From a virus: a stretch of 31,607 bases of DNA. The notes beneath the pieces were generated by a model. The model searched no databases and was not told the DNA's origin. It saw nothing but the letters and a program-made list of their open reading frames with translations. The translations under genes were made by a program, and so were the position numbers. How positions within the stretch are numbered: the first letter of the stretch is position 1; each line of letters starts with the position of its first letter. The DNA is taken from positions 1 through 31,607 of IMG/VR virus record IMGVR_UViG_3300031521_000250; one strand, given 5' to 3'. Below are positions 1 to 8,413 of this stretch, piece by piece.

Positions 1-2589
1 AACTGTTAAATCTGCATAAGTGTATCCCTCACCAGTATTTGATACTAATACCGAATCAACTGCACCATCAACAATAATTGGAGTTAGATAACCATTCACA
101 CCATCTCCATCTATAGTTATTGAGGTTGCGGAGCCATCGTCATAGTTTATGCCAGGATCAATAACGGCAACAGAATCTATTACAGAATCTATGGTTATAT
201 TCTCTACCACACTATTATACACATTAGCAGTAGCCGAACAGCAATAATCACTGGTGCCGGTAAAATATACATCTGCACTGGTATATCCGGTACCCTTCGT
301 ATCAACAGTTATACTAACAACACCATCATTTAATAAATTAGCTGTAGCTGTTGCGCCAGTACCATCACCAACTATTAATACTTTTGGTGCGGCATAATAT
401 CCAGTTCCATTGTTTACCACGCTTATTGTATTTACTAATCCGCCAGATAAATTTGCCGTTGCTGTAACTTGATGAGTACTACCTCCTTTAAAATATACTT
501 CTGGTTTTGTTGTATACCCTGTGCCATTATTCGTCATATTTATTTGTGTTACAATATTTCCAGATACAATTGCTGTAGCTGCCGCCGATGCACCAGTAGT
601 ACCACGTATATATACCAATGGTGTGCTGCTATATCCTATGCCATTTTTTACTAATATATTCGGTGATAATTTTGCCGTTGTATTTGGCGAATATTTGCCA
701 CTTACGCCAACATTACTAGTAAGAGCCATAGTAGTATTATAAACCAATTTACATTCGCTATACGATGAATATGCGGCCCCAGTTTGAGCAAAAGTAAAAC
801 TTGTACTGTCTACTACAGAAGCAATATTAACACTAATATCCGCAACTCCACCAGTACCACTTATAACTATATATTGACTTGCATATCCAGTTGATTCTGT
901 GCTATTTGCTCCAACCGCGCTATATGTAAATGAATACCCACTTATAACACTTGCTACTGTAGCATTACCATTAAACGCTGTTGTACCACTTATTGTTAAA
1001 ACATCCCCAACAGAAACATAATTTAGTGTGCTAGTAACTACAGTAACAACATTAGATGATCTAGCTATACTAGATATTGTAAATGGGCTTCTAAAATTAT
1101 GCTTTGATCTGGTAGTAACAGTAACAACATTAGAAGTCCTTGTTAAATTAACAATTCCAATTGGTTTTTGTTCTATAGTCCCAGTTGATAACACAATTGC
1201 ATCATCACCGAATTGATAAAATGTAAAGGAAGTTGGGCTAATATAATCACAAATAGTATATATTCCATTAAATCCACTAACTCCATTTATACTTATAATA
1301 TTTCCTTCTTCTCTAAAATGCGGAGTTGAGGTTACTACCGTTACTACATTTTTATCTCTTGATATGGATGTTATAGATTTACTATGAGTTGTTGTAAACC
1401 CAACATTACCCAATGTAGTAGATGATATATTAGTTCCACTAGAAGCAAACGTAAAACTATTATTATTAACTATTGTTGAAACTGTAAAAACACCATCGGT
1501 TAAACTTGTTCCGCTAACAGTAAAAGTAGTACCAGCAACCATATTATGAGCAGTATCAGTAGTAATTGTAGCAACATTAGATGTTCTTATGATTGATATT
1601 ATTTCTTTTGTTGTGGTTGAATAATACCCTCTACCACCATCTAATACCTTTACGTCTGAAATTTCCTTTTTTAATGAATCAATTCTTCCAGAAAAATCAC
1701 CATGAATTCCATCCCCAACTACATAAACTTTTAGGGGAGTAGATGGCGAATACCCGCTACCACCATTTGTTATTTCTACATAATCAATACCACCATCACT
1801 ATAAAAAGATGATGATAATGCAGTATAACAAGGCATATAATCTGGTGTTAAGAATTTCTTACGTAATCCTAATTGGATATGATACATGAATTTCCAAATA
1901 TAACCATCGACATGTGTTACTGGGTCTATTGTGGTATGTGTTGGCATATTGGTTGATGTATGATTGCTATTATTATACAGGCATTTATATACATTAAAAT
2001 CACTAGTCACAACATAAAACATAGCATTTTTGAGATTACATGCTCCACTATATGATAGAATATTTTCACTAATAGTAGCAGTTGCTACCGCATCGGTTGT
2101 ATTACCATCACCATCAACAATAACTACAGTTGGTACGCTTGTAAAGTTAATACCACCATCTTCAACACCGATACCAGTAATAACTCCAGCGGAGATATTT
2201 ATAGATAATTGAACACCAGTTCCACCACCCCCAGTAACATATGCAATAGTACTACCAGCATGATATCCGCTTCCGCCATTACTAATGGTAATATCCGTTA
2301 CTCTCGATCCATGATAATTATCATCATATTGGTCATAAATAGTTCCACTTTCCCATTGGTAGCGTCTTATTATGAATAATGTATCGGTAGAAGGCACTTT
2401 CTTGGCAAAAACTATATTATCCCTAATCAAATTATTATATTTAAGATTATCCTTTGTATATAAATCATCCCCAGTAAATTGAGAAGTTTTACCAATAAAA
2501 GAATATAGAGTAGTTTGTTGAGTTAAAACTTCATTATCTATTGCGTCGATAACAAAATTATATAAGTTTGATAATAGGACTGTAGACAT
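1..2589 (-). CDS. 8: gp8-like baseplate wedge protein with long repeat region (3' end cut off by window)
   Basis: The reading frame is open for 863 codons from an ATG at 2587-2589 to the left edge, so the C-terminus is missing. An AAGGAAG ribosome site precedes the start. The first ~240 residues follow the gp8 pattern of T4-like marine phages: 'TTLYSFIGKTS', 'FAKKVPSTD', 'FYVVTSD' (from residue 191), 'YKCLYNN', then 'DGYIWKFMY'. T4 gp8 is a 334-aa wedge protein that joins gp6, gp7 and gp10 in the baseplate. Here the protein is far longer because of two repeat types. G-x-G-Y units (such as GGSGYSPSTP, NNGTGYYAAP, TKGTGYTSAD) occur from about residue 100 and again near the right-hand limit. Between them are several units with the pattern SNVVTVTT...ISG...FNG...SFTF. 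Both look like beta-rich modules. Position two genes after gp6 fits the T4 order 6-7-8. The repeats could add a fibre-like or host-binding extension; that is inference. Confidence 0.8.
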   Translation of the reverse strand, partial: MSTVLLSNLYNFVIDAIDNEVLTQQTTLYSFIGKTSQFTGDDLYTKDNLKYNNLIRDNIVFAKKVPSTDTLFIIRRYQWESGTIYDQYDDNYHGSRVTDITISNGGSGYHAGSTIAYVTGGGGTGVQLSINISAGVITGIGVEDGGINFTSVPTVVIVDGDGNTTDAVATATISENILSYSGACNLKNAMFYVVTSDFNVYKCLYNNSNHTSTNMPTHTTIDPVTHVDGYIWKFMYHIQLGLRKKFLTPDYMPCYTALSSSFYSDGGIDYVEITNGGSGYSPSTPLKVYVVGDGIHGDFSGRIDSLKKEISDVKVLDGGRGYYSTTTKEIISIIRTSNVATITTDTAHNMVAGTTFTVSGTSLTDGVFTVSTIVNNNSFTFASSGTNISSTTLGNVGFTTTHSKSITSISRDKNVVTVVTSTPHFREEGNIISINGVSGFNGIYTICDYISPTSFTFYQFGDDAIVLSTGTIEQKPIGIVNLTRTSNVVTVTTRSKHNFRSPFTISSIARSSNVVTVVTSTLNYVSVGDVLTISGTTAFNGNATVASVISGYSFTYSAVGANSTESTGYASQYIVISGTGGVADISVNIASVVDSTSFTFAQTGAAYSSYSECKLVYNTTMALTSNVGVSGKYSPNTTAKLSPNILVKNGIGYSSTPLVYIRGTTGASAAATAIVSGNIVTQINMTNNGTGYTTKPEVYFKGGSTHQVTATANLSGGLVNTISVVNNGTGYYAAPKVLIVGDGTGATATANLLNDGVVSITVDTKGTGYTSADVYFTGTSDYCCSATANVYNSVVENITIDSVIDSVAVIDPGINYDDGSATSITIDGDGVNGYLTPIIVDGAVDSVLVSNTGEGYTYADLTV

Positions 2590-2629
2590 TTTTGCTTCCT
2601 TTTAATAAATAATAATATGGGTATACTAC

Positions 2630-2637
2630 TATTTATA
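2630..2637 (-). promoter_or_regulatory. T4-type late promoter for the gp8-like gene
   Basis: Minus-strand TATAAATA, about 40 bases upstream of the gp8-like start, in the shared context TTATATAAATAGTAGTATAC. It drives transcription leftward into gp8. Confidence 0.8.
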
Positions 2638-2707
2638 TAAAATTTTTGTGCTATTTGTCATTGGATTTAATTTTTGAATACTCCTTTGATATAGAGTTGA
2701 TAGAAGA

Positions 2708-2758
2708 AATGTAGCGGCCTTTATCAGAGGTTTTCGGACTCGATTTCCTAGCTACATT
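2708..2758 (-). other. Compact three-way-junction hairpin in the gap between the 162-aa gene and gp8
   Basis: The 2641-2772 gap holds no gene. Eight perfect base pairs (AATGTAGC at 2708-2715 with GCTACATT at 2751-2758) close a 35-base interior. The interior contains two small hairpins: CCT/AGG (2718-2720 with 2728-2730) and GGA/TCC (2736-2738 with 2746-2748), each with a 7-base loop. The two loops are partly complementary (CTGAT against ATC-g-AG on the minus strand). No T-run follows, so it does not look like a simple terminator. It lies in the 3' region of the 162-aa gene's transcript and upstream of the gp8 late promoter. Function is unknown. Confidence 0.45.
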
Positions 2759-2772
2759 ACATTTTTATAATT

Positions 2773-3261
2773 TTATGAAATAGTGAGGTCCCAACTTATT
2801 ACTATAGAATCACCCGCACTTTTGTTTATAACACTAAACAAAGTTCTAGCTAACATGCTTCCAGCACTGCTTGCATTGAATAATCCTGCTTCAGTTAATG
2901 CGCCAGTACCAACTCCAGCACCAAATGTGCAAATATGCCGCACTGCATTAGCTGTAGGTACACCAGCAGTTATGCTACCTAAAGCAGTTCTACTACCAGC
3001 CACAGCAGCTACTAAAGTAGTATCACCAACAACTGCTGCCTGTGAACTTGTGCCGACTTCCATATGAGACATAACGCCACTACTTGTACCAGCCAACCGA
3101 GATGCAATGTGCGTTTTTCCAGTTGTTACTACTAAATTTTTCACGGTTCTATCTTCTTTGACATTACCATGTTCATCGGTGTGTAAAATTCTTAATTGAC
3201 CAGTTACTTTTACAAGTTCATCTACACTGGCTGGTTCTACTGCTTTATTTTCTTCATTCAT
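2773..3261 (-). CDS. Small virion/tail-fibre-type protein, 162 aa
   Basis: The start is an ATG behind GGGGAT, 40 bases after a late box. After a charged N-terminus comes a segment with 'VKNLVVTTGKTHIASRL', 'MSHMEVGTSS', and a C-terminal run 'GALTEAGLFNASSAGSML' ending in 'GDSIVISWDLTIS'. This Gly/Ala/Ser/Thr-rich pattern is common in small phage structural proteins encoded among baseplate and fibre genes, and it is usually read as tail-fibre or adhesin related. No enzyme motif is seen. Its place between the gp7-position gene and gp8, with its own late promoter, supports a virion component. Which part of the particle it belongs to cannot be told from sequence. Confidence 0.6.
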   Translation of the reverse strand: MNEENKAVEPASVDELVKVTGQLRILHTDEHGNVKEDRTVKNLVVTTGKTHIASRLAGTSSGVMSHMEVGTSSQAAVVGDTTLVAAVAGSRTALGSITAGVPTANAVRHICTFGAGVGTGALTEAGLFNASSAGSMLARTLFSVINKSAGDSIVISWDLTIS

Positions 3262-3300
3262 TTTAATATCCCCTTGTTAAAAATTAATTGGTTATACATC

Positions 3301-3308
3301 TATTTATA
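3301..3308 (-). promoter_or_regulatory. T4-type late promoter for the 162-aa gene
   Basis: Minus-strand TATAAATA placed between the stop of the 684-aa gene (3313) and the 162-aa start (3261), with upstream TTATA as in the other late boxes here. Confidence 0.75.
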
Positions 3309-3312
3309 TAAA

Positions 3313-5367
3313 TTAATTTACTACTATTGATAAGGATTCTGTTGGAGTTACAGAATCCGTTAATACTTTATTAAATGCTACCGAAAGTTCTCTATCATAT
3401 AGATAATCACTTGTAAAATATCCATCAGTTATGTATCTATCATTTGTACCCATATACTGAGTACATGCATCACTTAAAGATTTTCCAACATTAAAAGATT
3501 GTGCTTCAGTTATTCCAGATGCAGCATAAGTATCTCCCAATACCTTTCCAATATTAAATACCTTTGTATCTGTTATATTAGCGGCTACATATGTATCACC
3601 TAATGCCTTTCCAACATTAAAAGATTGTGCTTCAGTTATTCCAGAAGCAGCATAGGAATCGGCCATAGGTTTTGACATATTATACTTTAATACTTCTAAA
3701 ACATTTGATGTAGAATATACGTCATCAAGTTTTTTTGCCATATTCATTGCTAATGTCATTGTATAATAAACTACATCAATAAATGAGGAACTTCTCTCCA
3801 AGTCTATTTTATTACTAGTCAATTGTATTTGGATTAATCTTTGTAAATCATATGCACCCCATAATGCGTATCCGGCTGGGTGTAATAGTTTTTTTAATGC
3901 GCCTTTGTATATGTCAAATAATTCGTTTATAACAATTTCATATGAATATTGTTGATAGTAATTACCATCATATAATACCATATCACTAGACAAGAACCCA
4001 TCGGTGTTTATATATTCGCCATTATAAACTCTTAATTTATTATTAGAGGCATTAATGGCGATTGATGTATCATCTGCAATTATTGCTGGAGCAACTGTAT
4101 ACCCTTTACCGCCATTTACTATAGTATATCCAGTAACAACACCAGCAGTTAAACTAAATGTTATATGGGCATCTTTTCCTACACCAAGAATAGTTGCAGT
4201 TGGTGGTATAGAATAACCATATCCACCATTTATTATATTAATGCTACTAATAACTCCATTAGTCACTACTGGAACTGCTTGTAGTATATTGGGCGTTTTA
4301 TTTATAACATAATTAAAACTATCTGGATAGTATGAGCCAAAAGATAGAATGGATATATTCTTTACATTATGTAAATAATCTTTATGTTTTATTTGTAGGG
4401 TAGCACCAGTTCCACTACCATAATCCACATCATAAGTTTTACCTTCTAAATATGCATTTGATGTTTGCAATATAGATACATTATTAATTGATGATAATAT
4501 AATACCAGTAAATATAGGTTCCAATGTAGCACTTAAATATGCCCCAGTTCCATTGGTAGATATTATGTTTAAAATTGGAGTATGAAAAAACCCAACACCG
4601 CCATTTGTGATAGTAGTTCCAGTTACTTTTCCGAGTGTAGTTGTAATATTTATATGAGCATTACCACCATCAGTATTAAGAATACTAATTGTATCATCAT
4701 CGGTATAGTAAAATCCATTAGTAATAATATCAATAGTAGAAATTGTATTTAATGTAAAGTCAATAGCAGTATTAAAGTCATCAAAAAAGTTTTTAATAAT
4801 AAAAAACTCATATAAATTATATGTAACATTTGAAGAATCTAATTTTACAATATTTGAAACTTTAATAGGTATATTTTTAGTACCTAAATTAACTACAATT
4901 ATATTATCTATTGCGCTCCTTACAGTATCAATTGGAATTGTTTTAGGGATATGACAAATAAATGAAGTCTTTTGTAGCCATTTTCCATCAGAAGATTTTA
5001 GTATTTGTTCTACTGGATAATTTATGGTAATTTCTTTATCAAATAATATTCTAAATAGTAATCTATATGAATCTTCTGTACCTTTTTTATTATAGAGTTC
5101 CTTTATATGTTTTGCCAATAATGTTCTATTAACCATAACATTATTTGGGATTTGTATCATAAGTTCATTGAATATATGATCCCTAAATGCATCCACAGTT
5201 TCATCAATATCATTATATGATAATACATTCTTTATTATATTATCCGGGCCAGTTGTTTCATTTAAAAAATTATAATATGCTTGCAAAAACTCATTAAATA
5301 TTGGATACTCATCCGATATATGATCTGGCAACAAAGCCGTAATATTTTTTGGTACACTATTTATCAT
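3313..5367 (-). CDS. Baseplate wedge protein in the gp7 position, 684 aa
   Basis: It lies directly after gp6 (12-base gap), where T4 has gene 7, the central wedge protein. T4 gp7 is 1032 aa and I see no clear sequence match to it, so the role is argued from position. The N-terminus ('ITALLPDHISDEYPIFNEFL', then 'LYNKKGTEDSYRLLFRILFD' near residue 95, then 'LKSSDGKWLQKT') follows a pattern I know from structural proteins of T4-like marine phages. The middle has G-x-G-Y/F units (NGGVGFFHTP, NGGYGYSIPP, NGGKGYTVAP) like those of the neighbouring gp8-like protein. The C-terminal third has ~21-aa repeats of the form KxLGDTYAASGITEAQSFNVG. There is no late box directly upstream, so it is probably co-transcribed with gp6. 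Confidence 0.65.
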   Translation of the reverse strand: MINSVPKNITALLPDHISDEYPIFNEFLQAYYNFLNETTGPDNIIKNVLSYNDIDETVDAFRDHIFNELMIQIPNNVMVNRTLLAKHIKELYNKKGTEDSYRLLFRILFDKEITINYPVEQILKSSDGKWLQKTSFICHIPKTIPIDTVRSAIDNIIVVNLGTKNIPIKVSNIVKLDSSNVTYNLYEFFIIKNFFDDFNTAIDFTLNTISTIDIITNGFYYTDDDTISILNTDGGNAHINITTTLGKVTGTTITNGGVGFFHTPILNIISTNGTGAYLSATLEPIFTGIILSSINNVSILQTSNAYLEGKTYDVDYGSGTGATLQIKHKDYLHNVKNISILSFGSYYPDSFNYVINKTPNILQAVPVVTNGVISSINIINGGYGYSIPPTATILGVGKDAHITFSLTAGVVTGYTIVNGGKGYTVAPAIIADDTSIAINASNNKLRVYNGEYINTDGFLSSDMVLYDGNYYQQYSYEIVINELFDIYKGALKKLLHPAGYALWGAYDLQRLIQIQLTSNKIDLERSSSFIDVVYYTMTLAMNMAKKLDDVYSTSNVLEVLKYNMSKPMADSYAASGITEAQSFNVGKALGDTYVAANITDTKVFNIGKVLGDTYAASGITEAQSFNVGKSLSDACTQYMGTNDRYITDGYFTSDYLYDRELSVAFNKVLTDSVTPTESLSIVVN
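3482..3645. repeat. Pair of 38-base exact direct repeats inside the 684-aa gene
   Basis: Copies at 3482-3519 and 3608-3645, spaced 126 bases (42 codons). They encode the '(S)GITEAQSFNVGK' unit, which alternates with a diverged copy 'NITDTKVFNIGK' between them. The in-frame spacing means unit number can change by recombination without breaking the gene. Confidence 0.85.
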
Positions 5368-5379
5368 TATATTTACCTA

Positions 5380-7227
5380 TTAACGGCTAGTTGTAAAGGA
5401 GTAATTTATACCAGATTGATTCCCATCCGAAAGAGCATCGACTATTGCATTTGTTGTTATATCCTCTTCATTTATACGTAGTATCATATTACGTATTGGA
5501 ATAATATCATTTGATTGAGTATTAACAGTAAAACTAATTCCAGTATCGTTTACATTAACTGGTAAAAATGTCGAAATGTTTAAATTCAATAATATCCTTC
5601 CGGTAACATAATCAATTGTACCAATATTATTATTTATATAAATTTTGGAAGTATTATCAAGATAATATAATCTTATATATTTATTTCCATCGTCATCCAT
5701 ATATAATATTCTACTATCACCTTGTATAGTAAATCCAGAAGAACTAACTGAACCTTGTGGGGTTCTAGTAGGATTTGTATAGATTGGATTATAAAATTTA
5801 ATATCATATTGTGTATCAAATCCATATATGGGTGTTATATATTTTTTTAATCTAAACGTCATAATATTACTAACTATTGATGGATTAACATTATCAATTA
5901 AGGTAGATAGTTTACTATATCTAAATACACCTTTAAATTGTGATAATTCTGTATTGTTATATATCATTATTTGGTTTTTAGTTAAAGTTTTTATTTCTTC
6001 TGCGCTTATTAATGAAATTGATTTGTCATAATATGTAGTAACATTAATATCAAAGTAAGTATATTCTGGGTCAATTATATTGTATTGTATCCCAATCATT
6101 TTGCGTTCTGAAATGATATTATTTATAATATCCAACTTCTCACTTGCACTTAATGCTCCATAATTTAATGGTTCTATTGCAATGAATACTGAACCAAAAC
6201 TTGGAGGAAGTTCTTCTTCACCACCCCATACAGATATACTTTTAATATTTGGATATGCAATTGGAAGTAGAGTTCTTATATCTTCTACTGTGACCATTCG
6301 ATTTTGTGTTGAAAATGCCCTTGGTGCATTTTTCTTAATACTATCTATTGTTTCAAATTCTGAACCACCATATGATATGTCAATAGTAGTAACTGCAACA
6401 GATGTGCTTCCCGCAATTGCACTTGCCGCCCTGAATACTTTTGCACCATTTGCCGATACTCCAGACGAAATTACATATTCGAGAATAACTACATTACCAT
6501 TTGCAACGGATTTACCTAAAATTCCATCGCCAAAATACACCTCATATTTATTGGTATTTGTTCCTTGTATAAAATATACTTCACTAGTACCAGTTACTTT
6601 AGTTATATCGGTAGATTCGTTATAATTTTTAATAGTTAAATCTGAAATACTATTTTGTACATATACTCGAAGTGTACTTAAATCTACATTTTGACTTGGA
6701 ATAATAAATTTTTGTTGTGAGTTTCCTAAATCTACCACATAACTATATGAATTCAATGTTCCTTCATATAGATATATATTTGGAAATGAATATACTCCAC
6801 CTATTGGGGAAGTAGTTACTTCTTCAAGAGTAACAAATTTATAACTTTCTCCATCAATTGTAGTGTTAAATTGCGAATTTTTTGGGAGTGTTATCAATGA
6901 TGGGGTTCCTGTAGGATTATTCACAGTTATGGTTGTGAGTGCTTTTGCCGAAGAACGGCTTCTGGGGTAATATCCCAATTCCTTCGCATGAGATACTACA
7001 CTACCTCTTGATACTGCTGAATCGAGGAAGGTTTCATTTGCCAGCTGATTGGCAATTATTGAATTGTAGTATGTGTTGTAGGATAACAAATCTATCAATG
7101 TATTGAGCGCACTTCCCGCAAATGAATAATCAGCGAAGGTATCTTGTGCTTGCATGAATGATATTAGATTGGCCTTAATTTCTTGGAAATCTAAGGAACT
7201 GACCCTCATTGTTTTGTCGTTTGCCAT
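5380..7227 (-). CDS. 6: gp6-like baseplate wedge protein (baseplate J family), 615 aa
   Basis: gp6 dimers form the ring that holds the T4 baseplate wedges together around the hub. The N-terminus 'VSSLDFQEIKANLISFMQAQ' and 'SALNTLIDLLSYNTYYNSI' with 'ELGYYPRSRSSAKA' (about residue 85) is the typical gp6/baseplate-J opening. A second conserved stretch, 'NRMVTVEDIRTLLPIAYPNI' (about residue 300), matches the family core. Length is close to T4 gp6 (660 aa). AAGGAAAA precedes the ATG, and a late box lies 42 bases upstream. It sits between gp25 and the gp7-position gene, the T4 arrangement. Confidence 0.92.
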   Translation of the reverse strand: MANDKTMRVSSLDFQEIKANLISFMQAQDTFADYSFAGSALNTLIDLLSYNTYYNSIIANQLANETFLDSAVSRGSVVSHAKELGYYPRSRSSAKALTTITVNNPTGTPSLITLPKNSQFNTTIDGESYKFVTLEEVTTSPIGGVYSFPNIYLYEGTLNSYSYVVDLGNSQQKFIIPSQNVDLSTLRVYVQNSISDLTIKNYNESTDITKVTGTSEVYFIQGTNTNKYEVYFGDGILGKSVANGNVVILEYVISSGVSANGAKVFRAASAIAGSTSVAVTTIDISYGGSEFETIDSIKKNAPRAFSTQNRMVTVEDIRTLLPIAYPNIKSISVWGGEEELPPSFGSVFIAIEPLNYGALSASEKLDIINNIISERKMIGIQYNIIDPEYTYFDINVTTYYDKSISLISAEEIKTLTKNQIMIYNNTELSQFKGVFRYSKLSTLIDNVNPSIVSNIMTFRLKKYITPIYGFDTQYDIKFYNPIYTNPTRTPQGSVSSSGFTIQGDSRILYMDDDGNKYIRLYYLDNTSKIYINNNIGTIDYVTGRILLNLNISTFLPVNVNDTGISFTVNTQSNDIIPIRNMILRINEEDITTNAIVDALSDGNQSGINYSFTTSR

Positions 7228-7268
7228 GATCGTTTTCCTTTACTTTTAGTATAAATGGGTTATACTAG

Positions 7269-7276
7269 TATTTATA
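7269..7276 (-). promoter_or_regulatory. T4-type late promoter for gp6
   Basis: Minus-strand TATAAATA in the gap between gp25 (ends 7304) and gp6 (starts 7227), followed by ACTAGTATAACC as at other boxes in this window. Confidence 0.8.
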
Positions 7277-7303
7277 TAAAAAAATAAAAGGAAATTTATC
7301 AAA

Positions 7304-7717
7304 TTAGCGTAGCCTATCGATAATCACCGTATATGTAGTTTCAATTCTAAGTGCAATTACTTCGAATCTTAAAGTAACTTCTAAAGCATTGTTTTCGATC
7401 CTTTCAGTAACATCTATACTATTAATAATAATCCTTGGTTCATATTTTTCTAAAAGTTGTCGGATTACAGTTTCCAATCCAAATTTTGTAGTCAAAGAAA
7501 AATTTTCAAATAATAAACTATATAAATCACTATATAAATCCGGCTGGAAAAATCTTTCCCCTTGCCGTGTCAAAAGTAAATTCTTAACACTTTGCTTAAC
7601 ACTTTCAACATTTATCTTTCTACTAACATCGCCATTTCCTGGATTGCTATTGAAATTAAAATCCAAATCACTATATTTTTTCTGAAGACTACTAATAGTT
7701 TTAATAACTTCTGCCAT
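7304..7717 (-). CDS. 25: gp25-like baseplate wedge protein, 137 aa
   Basis: A member of the gp25/GPW family, related to phage-tail lysozyme folds but structural in T4, where it links gp6 and gp53 and helps trigger sheath contraction. Visible family marks are 'RKINVESVKQSVKNLLLTR' followed by 'GERFFQPDLYSDLYSLLFE' (about residues 55-75), and the C-terminal strand 'LEVTLRFEVI'. Length matches the family (T4 132 aa). The start has AGGAG eight bases upstream. It lies 12 bases after the 224-aa gene and just before gp6. Confidence 0.93.
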   Translation of the reverse strand: MAEVIKTISSLQKKYSDLDFNFNSNPGNGDVSRKINVESVKQSVKNLLLTRQGERFFQPDLYSDLYSLLFENFSLTTKFGLETVIRQLLEKYEPRIIINSIDVTERIENNALEVTLRFEVIALRIETTYTVIIDRLR

Positions 7718-7729
7718 AAATTACTCCTA

Positions 7730-8404
7730 TTATGATAAATGGCTGCTTAAAGATTTACATTTTGCCAAATCTGATTGACCTTTCATAAATCCATATTTTG
7801 ATAAATCTGCCTCCGAAAATGAATCCATAACATCTTGGGCAGATTTTAGTGTATTTGTAGCAGAATCAACAGCAGATTGTGCTGTATCTGCCGCCAATTT
7901 AGCCGCATCATGGGCTGATTGTGCAGTAGCTATAGCAACCTTATCTCCAAATTTATTTGCGGCTTCTAGGGCATTTAAAGACGAATTAAGTGAACTAACA
8001 GCATCGGCAGCAGAATCTACAGCATCGCTCAATGCTTGTGTTGCATCTTCTAATGCTTGTGTTGCCGCATCTAATATTGCTTCTAAACTTCCCATTACAG
8101 CGGAAGTAATGCTATCCAATTCTGCAAGCATTGCACTTTCTATAGATGAAGCCATATTCATCATCATTTTTTTCATATCCACTTTTGGAATAAGGTCTAC
8201 TAATTTTTGTTGCAAGTCAAACCCACCAGCAGATAAGTTGTATATTGAAGACATAGCAGCAGATGCTGCGGCAGCTGGTGTAGCAGCTAAAGCTTCAACC
8301 AATTGAGACATACCGATATATGTAGCTGATATATTATTTTCAGCCTGCGATAATCTCAATTGTAATCCTTGTATTTGTTTATTTAATTCTGTTTTACATG
8401 CCAT
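7730..8404 (-). CDS. Alanine-rich coiled-coil protein of unknown role, 224 aa
   Basis: Not recognised as a named family. The composition is dominated by Ala, Ser, Asp and Leu in heptad-like order ('ALEDATQALSDAVDSAADA', 'AAKLAADTAQSAVDSATNTL'), predicting long helices or coiled coils from about residue 90 to 200. A Met-rich stretch, KKMMMNMASS, is near residue 78. Cys3 near the start and Cys217 near the end are the only cysteines. It lies between gp5 and gp25, with AGGAG upstream of the ATG and only nine bases after the gp5 stop, so it is certainly in the baseplate operon. T4 has small proteins at this location (5.3, 5.4, repEA/B), but I see no similarity. A structural or assembly role is inference. 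Confidence 0.7.
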   Translation of the reverse strand: MACKTELNKQIQGLQLRLSQAENNISATYIGMSQLVEALAATPAAAASAAMSSIYNLSAGGFDLQQKLVDLIPKVDMKKMMMNMASSIESAMLAELDSITSAVMGSLEAILDAATQALEDATQALSDAVDSAADAVSSLNSSLNALEAANKFGDKVAIATAQSAHDAAKLAADTAQSAVDSATNTLKSAQDVMDSFSEADLSKYGFMKGQSDLAKCKSLSSHLS

Positions 8405-8413
8405 TTTATTCTC

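Noticed and set aside
2641-2707. Ten-codon frame MTNSTKILYK and a stray AAAGGAG on the minus strand
   Set aside because: The frame runs into the late promoter and is not placed behind the AAAGGAG at a usable distance. It is probably a chance or vestigial sequence.
2708-2758. Hammerhead or other self-cleaving ribozyme
   Set aside because: The minus strand has CTGATAA and GAAA near a three-way junction, but the required CUGANGA core is not met (A in place of the essential G), and the elements are not placed correctly for any hammerhead type.
2708-2758. tRNA or tRNA fragment
   Set aside because: The minus strand contains ATCGAGTCC, like a T-arm, but the stem is only three pairs and there is no acceptor stem, anticodon arm or CCA-side sequence in the right place.
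6182-6625. Plus-strand open frame of 147 aa, and others such as 9102-9557, 15152-15496 and 29943-30251
   Set aside because: They are the antisense of clear baseplate, hub, tail-lysozyme and fibre genes, have no ribosome site or promoter, and give no recognisable protein.
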